Shown here: positions 22,831 to 33,395 of the stretch, piece after piece
Layout of the letters: every line of letters begins with the position of its first letter
How positions within the stretch are numbered: the stretch's first letter is position 1
From: Sciurus carolinensis
Lineage: Eukaryota > Chordata > Mammalia > Rodentia > Sciuridae
NCBI RefSeq assembly: GCF_902686445.1
Contig: NC_062220.1
Location: forward strand, 109,168,643-109,232,642
Direction of reading: 5' to 3'
DNA length: 64,000 bases
Translations under genes and position numbers: made by a program
The notes under the pieces: model-generated
Told to the model about the DNA's origin: nothing
Seen by the model: only the letters and a program-made list of their open reading frames with translations
Databases searched by the model: none

Positions 22831-24339
22831 AGCTTAGTTATGCTTAGCTATGTAATACTTCAACTTTACTTGTTCTTTGCATTTATTCTCAAAATATTTA
22901 GAATTTTTTTTCACAAATCCTGGAGATAAAATTTCAGTAAATTGAGTAATGTCAGGCAAATGAACTCCTTTTCATTAGCAGAGGATATGTTTAAGGTTTA
23001 TGTATCTGAAGCTGGTGGGGGCACAGGGACATTATCATCTTTATTTTGGAGCTGAAATCCTCTTAGTCATCCTGGCTCCTTTTCAGTTCATGAGAGGTGG
23101 TTCCTGGATGTCATATCTAGATTGTCATATCTCTTCTGCACAGATCTTAGCTTTAAAACCTTCAAAGTCAATCAATATTTGCTTGTTTTATTTTATACTT
23201 TACCATTCGTTTTATAAAGGAATTTCCATGAAGCAAGCCTTAGCTCATGATCTAGTTGTTCAATAGCTATGGTAGAGGGTACACGGAAACCTGAAAAAAC
23301 GTGTCAGTTAATCTTTTAAAATATTATACTGATACATTTTATCCTCATATTTTCATGTGATGAGACCGTCCCTTATCAAAATATGTCAGGCAGGCAGAGC
23401 TGTGGGCAAGTGAGAGGATACATTTGAGGAGTTGATATTTAGATTTCACTTTGGAACATATGTGGTTGGGGAAAAGGGATCTGCCTCGAACAAGAAGCTA
23501 ATATCAATAGAAAGCCAGGCTTTAAAAAATACATAAACAAGCAATTCAAACAAATTGCCTTTTCAGAAGCAAAACGGAAGGGTGAGGAACTGTGTAAGTT
23601 GATAATTATGTTGCTATGGTTACTTTTCCCGATTGGAACAATGCTGTTGAAGAGTTGGTTATTTTAAGTCGACTTCAGGTAACAATTTATCGGGGAAAGA
23701 AAATTGATTTGCATCCAGGTGTATATTTTAAATCATTATCTCTATTGCATTTTGGCATAGGTAATGCAAATCATAACTAGAAATTAGTTATTTACAGGCT
23801 TAGAGTTCTTAAAAGTAAATATATATTTACACTTCAAGGAATCAATACTGGATGGTTCCTTCCTGTTTTAAATATTTAGAGAATTATCATGGAGATAGTA
23901 ATGAAAATATCATAAGGTTAGGAGTTGGATAGAATCATGGTAATATCATGGTACCACTGCTCGCTGAGCATGCAACTAAGACTGAGCTAATTAAACTCCT
24001 TGAACTCTAAGTTTTTAATTTATGAAGCATTGTAACAATCTTTTGCATGCCATAAGCTGTGCACTAATCTGCTGGAATTCTTCTTTCATTATCCTAGAGT
24101 GTAATTCTTGTAGCACACAAATTGACTTGCATCGCTATGTGTAAATATATGCTTATTGAGCCCTTTCTCTGCATATGGCACATTGTAAACCCTGGGGGAG
24201 GAGAGTTGATGTTGTGTGGTTCTTGCCTTCAAGTGGGAGATACAAGACAGAGGAGCAGTGCCATGAAAAGTCACACTGAAACCTGAGGCAAAATAAAATT
24301 CAATTATACTAATCCTATCTGCTTTTAAAAGTTTTGTAT
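22831..24339. other. Stretch with little recognisable content
   Basis: Ordinary AT-rich sequence. A possible L2/CR1-like relic lies at about 24150-24260 ('ttattgagccctttctctgc' and 'ttgccttcaagtgggagata'). No gene structure seen on either strand. Confidence 0.35.
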
Positions 24340-24875
24340 TTTATTTACTATGATGGTTGTTTTCAATGTATCCAGTTGACTGGACCATGAGGTGTTCAGA
24401 TATGTGGTCGAGCATCTCTCCAGGAGTTTGAATTTTTGGATGAGAATAATGTTTAAATTGGTAGCCTGAGTATGGAAGATAGTGAGTGGGCTTCATTCAA
24501 TCAGTTGAAGGCTTGATTAGAACGAAAAGAACAAGCCTTCAGGCTGGTACATCATGTTTTTATCTTGCTTTTGACTTGCCCACTGGTCTTCCCTGGGTCT
24601 TGATCCTGCTGGCCTTTGGACTGGAACTTAAACTATCAGTTCTCTTGGTTCTCAGGCCTTTTGATACAGACACAACTATACTATCAGGAATTTAGCATAT
24701 TCTGGGACTAGTTAGCCTCCATAATAATCTGAAATAATTCCAATATAATCTTCCATATAATGTCTGTCTTGTATATGTATACATGTATTACACACACACA
24801 CATATGTAACGTATACAATGTGGGCATATAATATATACACAGATACATTCTATTAGTTTTATTTCTCAGAAAAAT
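24340..24875 (+). mobile_element. Ancient dispersed mammalian repeat, LTR-like
   Basis: A recognisable order of phrases: 'agttgactggaccatgaggt', 'gcttcattcaatcagttgaa', 'gaaaagaacaagccttcagg', 'ctgctggcctttggactgga', 'aactatactatcagg', 'agcctccataataatctgaa', and an end with TA/CA repeats and 'ctattagttttatttctcag'. This matches a well-known repeat whose consensus ends in 'ggttctgtttctctggag'. I am confident it is repetitive but not of the family name. Confidence 0.6.
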
Positions 24876-27800
24876 TCTAATGCATTTTCCATAAACTTTT
24901 GTAATGATAATGATTTTAAGAAATATTTTATAACCTTGTGTGCTGAATTTTTCAATGTTTTCTGAAATTTTATAGTTGGGTGATTGTCTCACTCACCTAA
25001 CCCTAGTCCTGACCTCCTTGCATAGGAGTCCTCATCAAACTGTCAGAAACTTTTCTTGCCTTCTTCCTGCTCCTAACTCTTTAAAATTCTTCACTTATGT
25101 CTATTGAATCCATTCACTCCAACCCCCATTGCCAATTGTTTCTGAATCTCACCCAAACCTGTGCAGTAGTTTTCTGTTTGGTTTATTTTCCTTTAAGCAT
25201 GAAATCCTTCAATTCATCTCCACACACTTTTAAGGGTTATCTTTCTAAAACACTATCCTGAAAGTATCTGAAAGTATATTCTGCAGAAGATGCCTTTCTT
25301 ACCATTTCCAATCTTCTTAGCTTTGTGCATAACTTACGCTTCTTATTTTGTTTTATACCCATTGCTCTTGATAATACCCAGTTAGCTCAAATCACACAAG
25401 AGGCCTCCCTGAAAGGACACAGGCTATGTTCATTAGTTGTCAGCTCTTCCCATAGACAGCTTTTCCTTCCAGGTGTCTGATGAACCCCACTTGTTTCTCA
25501 ACATCCTCCCCGTTACCATCTCAAATTTGCTCTTAGTCCCCTTACTGTGAAGAGTTAGATCTCTCTTATTTTGTGCTTTTATAGCACAAAAATTATCATC
25601 TTAAAAATAATAGGATTTCCCACACTGAAATTTTAATTATATTCATAGAAATTTCTCTCTCCCTCTAGACTGTTGGGGAAGAAAAAAGCACATCTTCCTT
25701 AACTACGAAACTATTATTTGTTTCTCAGTGTCCAGACTGTAGGAGATTGCCCGATGAGTAAATGAATACCTTGAGATAGGAAGCCATACCTGCTATGAAA
25801 GAGATATGGTTATAAAAGATTCTGATGATGCAAATAATAGGCTGAATGGCAGGGCACAACCCTTAGAAATTAGAAGTCTCCAGGAGCTTGGAGACTGAAA
25901 TTTGTCATGTCTAGTGCCAAATGACAGTGATATATTTGAGACTCCATTGCCAAACTTTTTATACAGTATTAAAACAAGAAGAAAGAGATTCACACCATTT
26001 GCTTTGTATGCAATAAATGTATATAAATTCAAGTTGGAAGATATAAAAAGCAGTATTTAAAAGAACGCGAAACTTAAAAAACTTTTAGCCAATTGGCATG
26101 GAATCCTAACTTCTTTATTTTGCATTTATGTGTACTTTGTTATAAGAAACTGAAGTCTCTGGAACTCTATTCTTCTGAACACTGGATTTGATCACCATTA
26201 TTCTATTTTATCCTTCCACAATTTTTCTACCTGAATCTGTCTTAATTATCCTACAATATTTTGCGTACAATGCCTCCAGCCAGTACCTCCTCTCTGCCTG
26301 TGTGAAAGGTATTTTCAGTAATGGTTGCTTTGTGCTTTTCTTAGAACCGAGTATAAGTTTTCTTCCACATCTCCCTGTGTGGCTTTATGTTATTCAGGAA
26401 CCTTTGGGAGCAATGCATCTCTTCCAAGGATGCTAAATTCCAATCAAGATAAATGCAACACTGCTGGTCTGTCACCTTGTTTTGGTTCCGGGTTTCATCT
26501 TATGTGTAAATCCTGAATAACCACTGAATAATCATGGCTTCAGGCCCAAAACCCTGCACTTTCATGTTTCCTGATTGGATTCCACTCATTTAAAAGTTCC
26601 ACTTCTTGAAGAGATGAAAGACTTAATACCTTATTTTTTTTTTCACTAAAATTTTGTATACTGTCTCTGGAATTCCTAGAGAACAGAAAATGAAAACTGA
26701 CCCAAATTTTTCTCCAAATAGGTATCTTATTGAATGCAAGTGTTTGAAAGCATTGCTTTCCTGGCCTCTTTTGCTTCCAAGTCCTGTGACTAAAATCTCC
26801 ATAGTCAGCACTGCCTATGTTCACTTAAAATATGAGCTTTTGCACAAGTGACTCATAGGTTTTTCAATGCCATGTAAGTTCGAGGGATCTGTTTCATTTT
26901 CACCTATCCTTTCATACTTAGGCTAATACTTTTTATTTGTGTAACTTCTAGCTTTTAAATGCTAGTTAAGTTATGAAGAATTAATTCCAAATAACAAAGT
27001 TAAGAGAACTACACTTTAGGTCACACAGAAGAAAAGAAATTCTAGAAAACTACAATTGGAATTTATATCATATGATTCCGAGTATGATATTCCTCATGAA
27101 ATATGTTCTTTTTCAGGGACATAGGAAATTTGAAGCTTAAAATATTAATTAGAATTCTCCACTTTTAATATGTGTTGATTGCAATCACCAAATCAGTTTC
27201 TACCACAAATGTTGACTTTTTTTGAAATAAGTTATGGTTTTAGGTTCTCTTTGAAAACGCTGGAAGACAACGTATTAATATTGTTGATATAATCTCCTTG
27301 CAAAAATGTTAGTGGAATAAAGGGTTGAACTGTCTTCCAGGGTTGCCTGGAAATACTCAAGCACAATCGGGGTTGGCACAGAGATGCACTGACTGCATTT
27401 GAGTGGTCCAGAGGAAAGGCTGCTTTTCATCTGCATACCTTTGAGTGCTCAAACTCTCCTTGAAGTGGGTGACCCTTTCTTTCATTCCCCATACACAAGT
27501 TTCCTCAACCTTTCCCGTGGACACTTCTGATACACGTGTCTTTTCTTTGGGAAGCAGCACCAACATCTTCAATGCCGTCTTTATTCATGGATTAAAACAC
27601 AGTGAAGAACTGCAGCAGCACTCCTCAAGCCCTCAATAGTATTTGCTATTTTGAAACATCAAGTCTGTACTCCAAGACTCAGAGAGGATTCCCTTCTCGG
27701 CTCCCATTGTCTTCTCTCATCTGCTGAGGCCTGAGCTGACCATGGTGAGATGGCAGAGTCTTTCTTATTTAATTACATCTCTCTCAGGTTGACTCTGAGA

Positions 27801-28554
27801 ATATTCTGCAGCTTCTCAGCAACTAGCTCCTGTCTGGACAAGAGCAACATAACCTTGTCATGGAATTTGAAAACAAGCATTCCCCCATTTTAGCATCATC
27901 CATGTGCATTCACTGACTGCTTATTAGATCACAGTTTTTGATGAGAGACACATGCCAAACCTCAGCTCTGATATTCAGAAACCAAAGGTTTTATTAGGAA
28001 GAGAAATATATTCCATAATAACTCTGCCTCCAGGCAGCCTAAACTCTTCATCATAGATACAGCTAAGATTCTACTGGTTCCTACCCTTTTAATAGAATTA
28101 GGTGTTACCAATAAGTGAATGTTACAGCCAGTAAATTCTGAACTCCTGTAGGAAAATTACCCAGGTCTTTATTTCCTAAGGGTGTATGCCATGAGATTTT
28201 TGAACTACCCCAAATATGCAATATACACAGAGGTTAATAGAATATTTTCCTTTTAAAATTGAGGTTACAATGCTTGCCCCTTAAAAGCTTTGTTTTCTTG
28301 TCGAAAACTGTTATGACTTGCAGATTTTGTAGTACTAAAAATAATAATTCCAAGGAAAGTAATAGTCATTATTTCACACAAAAGTGAAGATTTGGTTCAA
28401 GTGAATATGTGAGAAAGACTTTACTGAGGATTTGTATTCTTTTGGCTTTGTGATTTACCTTGGGTGGGTCACTGGGTCTCTGGCTTATTCTTCACACCTT
28501 AAGTCTTTGTTATCTGTGTGCTCATTGTTTTTAAATCTATTTCTCAAGTCAAGA
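24876..28554. other. Long low-repeat stretch
   Basis: No young repeat and no convincing exon. An L2-like relic may lie at about 25640-25790 ('tagactgttggggaagaaaa', 'agtgtccagactgtagg', 'gatgagtaaatgaatacc'). The open frames here (for example 26540-26824 on the minus strand) are 60-95 codons and lack domain signals. Conserved non-coding elements cannot be judged without an alignment. Confidence 0.35.
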
Positions 28555-28895
28555 TATACTTTTTTCAATCAGTGTATTTTAATTATGCAGAATACTGGAT
28601 TTCATTATGGCATATTTGAACATGCATATAGCGTATTTTGATCCTACCCATCCCTTATTACTCCTCCTACCTTGCCTCCCCTCTTCCTAATCTCTTTACT
28701 TTTCCTAATAGTCTACCTCCTACTTTCATCTCCCCCCCAACCGCCCCTGCCAGATTCCACATATGAGGGAAAACATGTGATACTTGCCATTCTGAATCTG
28801 GCTCATTTCACTTAACCAGATGATTTCAAGTTCTATCCATTTTCCTACAGATTACATAATTTTAATCTTGCCAAGATATCTTCTGAACATGAGAC
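28555..28895 (-). mobile_element. L1 3'-end fragment, 3' UTR and ORF2 terminus
   Basis: On the minus strand it starts at a phrase like 'aaatggatagaacttgaaat', passes a sequence like 'aagtgaaatgagccagattc', and ends in a G/A-rich 3' UTR (plus strand 'cttcctaatctctttacttt' with C-rich runs) and an AT-rich tail. It is a short, 5'-truncated old copy. Confidence 0.65.
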
Positions 28896-29275
28896 TGTCT
28901 CAGTCAACCCAAGCTACTCTGGAAAAATGACCAAAGACTTAAACAACAACCATTCATTTCTTACAGTACTCAAAGTCTGGAGTGTTCAAGAGCAAGGGAC
29001 CAGCAGATTTGGTCTCTGCCCATTTTTTTTTTTTTTTTTTTGTAGATGATTGATTTCTCTCTGTCCGAGTATGTGAGAGATAGAAAGGGTGAGGGAAGGG
29101 AAGCTGTGGGAAGTAGCTCTCAAATCTCTTCCTATGAATACATTAATCCCCTCACCAGGGGTCCACCTCCAAGACCTAATCACTCTGGAAGCTCGACCTC
29201 CTAAACCATCACATTGGCTTGACCACTTGAATTTGTAGGGGCCATGAACATTCAGTTCACAGCACTAACTTCCGA
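28896..29275 (-). mobile_element. MLT/MaLR-like LTR relic
   Basis: On the minus strand: 'tgaatgttcatggcccctac', 'gtgattaggtcttggaggtg', 'ggggattaatgtattc', a C/T-rich middle, an internal poly(A) insertion of about 17 bases, then 'tgtaagaaatgaatggttg'. The order resembles MLT-type LTRs. Diverged. Confidence 0.5.
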
Positions 29276-29732
29276 CTTGTTCATAACCATCATTCCAAGG
29301 GTTAATTTCAATGGGAAGTTTCTCTTCATGCTCACTTAAATATCTGAGTTCACATCCAGTTTGTTAGACCCTCCCTCTTCACCATGATTATATTGCTTCC
29401 TTCAGTTTAGGTTCTGAGCACAGATCTTGATGGTTTTTCATCTACTACTCACCTTCTCATCTCTCAACTTGATCAAAAATTCCTGCCAGCTGTATCTATC
29501 ACAAAAGGGTCCGTAGAGTGTACCAGCTCCTTTCCCCAAAGCTTACAATCTTGGTGCAGGTCTTTATTATTTTTGTTTTAGTTCAGGATTTTCAGTTTTA
29601 TCTCCTTTAAATCTATTACCCATGATACTAAGTGATTTTTCTGAAATAAATACAACAATCTTGTTTTTTGTCTTTAAAATTTCTCTGTTGCTTATTTTTT
29701 TCCTTTCATGATTTTTTATTTATTTGTTTATT

Positions 29733-29932
29733 TATTTTAGGTACTAGGGATTGAACTCAAGAGCACTTTACCACTGAGCTATAACCCCAGCTCTTTTTAT
29801 TTTATTTTGTCTTGAGACAGGTACTCACCAAATTGCTTAGGGCCTCACTAAGTTTTTAAGGCTGACCTCAAACTTCTGATCCTTCTGCTTCAGATTCAAA
29901 AGTCACTGGGATTACAGATACCTGGCTATGAC
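29733..29932 (-). mobile_element. Composite B1-ID SINE
   Basis: Plus strand: T-rich tail, 'ggtactagggattgaactca', 'ccactgagctataaccccag' (ID complement), 'tcttgagacaggtactcacc', 'aaggctgacctcaaacttct', 'actgggattacag' (B1 complement). Confidence 0.88.
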
Positions 29933-30255
29933 ATATTTTTCACTGTGGTAAAATACGCATGAAAATTTACCATCAACCATATTAAGTAGCATTAAATTCA
30001 TTCCTATTGTTTTGGAAACATTCACCATCCATTTCCAGAACTCTTTACATCTTTCAAAACTGAAATTCTGTGTCAATTAAACAATTTCCCATTTATCTCT
30101 TCTCTCAGCATCTGCCACCACCATTCAACTTTCTGTCACTGTGAATTTGAATACCCTAGATGCCTTATGTAACTAGAAACTATAACATTTGTCTCCCAGC
30201 AGGTGGCTCATTTCACCTAGCATGATGTCTCAAGGTTCACCCATGGTGAAGCATG

Positions 30256-30600
30256 TTGCTATGGTTTGAATGTGTTTCTTCCAAAATTTACATGCTGCTA
30301 AGTGAGAGCATTTAAAGGTGATTAGGCCAGGAGGTCTTTGCTAGTGATTGGAATTAGTTGTCCTTATCATTGGATTTGGTGGACAGAATTTGTGAAGAAG
30401 AAGGACTTCTTCCCTCTATAGGATGCAGCCAGGAATAATGCACCATCTTGGAAGCAGAGAGCAGCTCTCTCTGGATACTGACACTGCTAGACTCTTGATC
30501 TGGGATTTCCCAGCCTCCAGAATGGAGAGAAAGGCATTTCTGTTCATTATAAATTACCTAAATTCTGCCACAAATCTATGTATAATTTTTTTTTTTTTTT
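30256..30600 (+). mobile_element. MLT/MaLR-like LTR nested in the ancient L1
   Basis: Starts 'tgctatggtttgaatgtgt', has 'aggtgattaggccaggaggt', 'aatgcaccatcttggaagca', and near its end 'tttcccagcctccagaatgg' and 'ttcattataaattacctaaa', a known order for MLT-type LTRs, then a poly(T) run at about 30589-30606. The L1 resumes just after it. Confidence 0.62.
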
Positions 30601-30739
30601 TTTTTTACCAGTGTCCACCAATGGACACTAAGGTTGCTTCCATGTTTTGGCTATTGTGAATAATGTTGTTACTAACATGAATGTACAAGATATCTATGCA
30701 AGTCCATGCTTTCCTTTCTTTTCAGTGTATACCCAGACA

Positions 30740-31190
30740 TGGGGAGCCATCCTTATTTAGCATCCTAATCGAGCCTCATGACACAGAGGTCTGACTTCCA
30801 GAAACTAGCAGATAGAGAAGTCTGTCCCAGATTGCCTGGGGAGTATGTGGCACTGTGGGAGTGGTTTCCAGTCTGCTTGTGCTATAGTCCCCCTAAGAAA
30901 ATGGCTCCCCTAACTCCACCTATCCTGTCCATCACAGAAGAAGCTCCTCCTGTTCCCAGTCCCTTTAGCTGTGTGTCTATAAAAGAAAGAGAGTTGGGCT
31001 ACTCCATGTTGTTAGAGGCCAGAGCTGGTATGGCCAGACCCGTCACACCCCCTCTCATTTAAAAAGAGTATTGACTCGTGTGTTTATTGATTAGAAAAGT
31101 TTATGGGTAACTGATTGATTTACAGCCAACATCATCCTCTGGCAGTTAACCCTTTTCTCATCCACACAGGATGTGGTTGAGAGACTCCCA
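30740..31190 (+). mobile_element. Candidate solo LTR (about 451 bp) nested in the ancient L1
   Basis: The old L1 phrase 'tatacccaga...agtggaatta' is split here. The insert begins TGGGGAG and ends CTCCCA, matching inverted LTR ends of the TG...CA type. 'acccaga' occurs just outside on both sides (30731-30737 and 31192-31198), a possible target duplication displaced by one or two bases. A TATAAAA lies at 30978-30984. No AATAAA is evident. I do not recognise the family. The strand is chosen from the TATA box. Confidence 0.5.
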
Positions 31191-31363
31191 CACCCAGAAG
31201 TGGAATTACTGGATTACATTACATATTTAATTTTTTGAGGACTGCTGGACTGTTTTTGTAACTGCTATACCATTCAATATTTCCACCAAGAGAGCACAGA
31301 GGTCAATTTCTTCACATCATTATTAACACTTGTTACTTTCTGTTTTTTAAAATATTATATATG

Positions 31364-31379
31364 TATGTATGTATGTATA
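31364..31379 (+). repeat. (GTAT)n microsatellite, short
   Basis: About four perfect 'gtat' units in the old L1 sequence. Confidence 0.85.
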
Positions 31380-31660
31380 GTAAGCATCCTAATTATGTGA
31401 AGTAATTTATTTTTCTGGTTTGCTTTGTCTTTTTGATTGGTGATCTTCACAGTTTTTTCATGCACCAATCGGACACGTGTATCTATTCAGAGAAGTTTTC
31501 CTTCAAGTCTTTTGTCCCTCTTTGAATAAGAATATTTTCTTGTTGTTGCTCGGTTTTCAGAGTACTTTATACATTCTGAATATTAATTTTTTATTAAATA
31601 TATGGTTTACTAATGTTTTCTCCCACCCTATAGATTGCATTTTTTATAGTATTCTAAAGG

Positions 31661-32092
31661 TGGTATGGTTTGGATGTGAGGTGTCCCCCAAAAGCTCATG
31701 TGTGAGAAAATACAAGAAGATTTAGCGGAGAAATGATAGGGTTATGAGAGCCTTAACCCAAGTGGTGAATTAAGCCCTTGAAGGGATTGATTGAATGGTA
31801 ACTGAAAGTGGGTTGGGTGTGGCTGGAGGAGTTGCATCATTGGGTGTGCCTTTGGGGTATTTATTTTGCATCTGGTGAGTGAAGTCTCTGTCTCTCTGCT
31901 GCCTAATCATCATGTGAGCTTCTTCCCTCTGTCACACTCTTCCATCATAATGTTCTGCTTCATCTTGAGCCCCAAGGAAGGAGCCTGCTGTCTGAGGATT
32001 GAGACCTCTGAAATCATGAGCCCCGCAAATAAACTTGTCCTCCTCTAAAATTGTTCTTGTCAGGTCACAGCAGTAAAAAACTGACTACAACA
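31661..32092 (+). mobile_element. ERVL-MaLR-type solo LTR, nearly complete
   Basis: Runs from 'tggtatggtttggatgtgag' through 'gtcccccaaaagctcatgtg', 'gggttatgagagccttaacc', 'gtgtggctggagg', 'gcctttggggtatttatttt', 'cacactcttccatcataatg', 'gagacctctgaaatcatgag' and 'caaataaacttgtcctcctc' (AATAAA) to 'ctgactacaaca'. Flanking 5-base sequences AAAGG and ATAGG are a likely target duplication with one mismatch. It lies inside the ancient L1 and has no internal region. Confidence 0.85.
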
Positions 32093-32860
32093 ATAGGGTA
32101 TTTCAATGCACAAACTACTTACTTTCTTCAAGTCCATTTTGTCCTTTTAAAATTTTATTTCCATTACCTTTGATGTCATATCCCAGAAATGATTGCAAAA
32201 TCCAATATCATGAAGAATTTTTTCCTTTAGTTTAGTTTTAAATTTTAATCTTTACGTTTAGGTTTAATATGGCGTTTCATATAGGTCCAACTTCCTTATT
32301 TTCATGTGAATGTACAATTTTTCCAGGACTGTTAGTTGAAGAAAACATTAAATGTTCTTTTCCTATTAAATAGACCTGGCACTTTTGTTGAAAATCATTT
32401 GGAAAAAATATACATGAGGATTTATTTCTGGGTCCTTTTTTTGTTTCATTGGTCTCTATGTCTATCTTAATGTCAGAACCACATTGTTCTGATTACTATA
32501 GATTTGTAGAAAAAATTTGAAATCACAATATGTTTGTCCTCCATCTTTTATTTTCCTCAATATTTATTTGGCTATTCAGGGATCCTTGAGATTCTATATG
32601 AATTTTAGGATGGATATTTTTTATCTAAAAAAAAGAGTACTTGGAATTTTGATAGTGATGGCATTAAGTTTGTAGATCACTCTGGGTTACACTGACATCA
32701 TATTAATATTAAGAGTTTGAATTTATGAGAATGAATATTTTATTTCCTTTCAATTTTCTGCAATGTTTTATAGTTTTCATTTTACGAATCTTTTGTGTCC
32801 TTCGTTAATGGCCAAATGTTTATTCTTTTTGATGTTACTATAAATTGATTTTCTTTCTTT

Positions 32861-33062
32861 CTTTTTTTTTTTGGTACCAGGGATTGAACTCAGGGATACT
32901 TGACTGCTGAGCCCCAGCCTTATTTTGTATTTCATTTAGAGACAGGGTCTCACTGAGTTGCTTAACGCTTCACTTTTGTTGAGTCTGGCTTTGAACTCAC
33001 AGTCTTCCTGCCTCAGCTTCCTGAGCTGCTGGGATTTCAGGTGTGTGCTACCTCGCCTGGCA
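32861..33062 (-). mobile_element. Composite B1-ID SINE nested in the ancient L1
   Basis: Plus strand: T-run, 'ggtaccagggattgaactca', 'tgactgctgagccccagcct', 'ttagagacagggtctcactg', 'gtctggctttgaactcacag', 'gctgctgggatttcag'. Complete B1 and ID halves. Confidence 0.92.
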
Positions 33063-33333
33063 ATTATATTGATATTTACTTTACTTTTCATATTACATAT
33101 TGTTAGTGTATAGAAATACAACTGATTTTTTTATTTTTATTATTGTATACAAATGGGATACATGTTGTTTTTCTATTTGTACATGGAGTCAAGGCATACC
33201 ATTTGTGTAATCATATGTTTACATAGGGCAATGATGTTTGATTCATTATTTTTTTCCCTTCACCCCCACCCCTCCCACCCCTCTTTTCCCTCTATACAGT
33301 CCTTCTTTCCTTCATTCTTACCACACTCCTTAT

Positions 33334-33363
33334 CCCTAACCCTAAACCTAACCCTAACCCTAA
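33334..33363 (-). repeat. TTAGGG-like repeats in the L1-C 3' UTR
   Basis: Plus strand reads as CCCTAA-type units, including one 7-base and one 5-base variant. Read in L1 orientation, the block and its flanks match those at 44658-44687 in L1-D base for base. They lie between the ORF2 stop and a G/A-rich tract, so they are part of the element and not a telomere remnant. G-runs of three give G-quadruplex potential in the L1 RNA. Confidence 0.92.
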
Positions 33364-33395
33364 TGCTAACGCCTCCCACCCCCCATTATATGTCC

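Noticed and set aside
33334..33363. CCCTAA repeats as an ancient telomere fusion or chromosome end
   Set aside because: The same block with the same flanks occurs at the same L1 position in L1-D, so it belongs to the L1 3' UTR.
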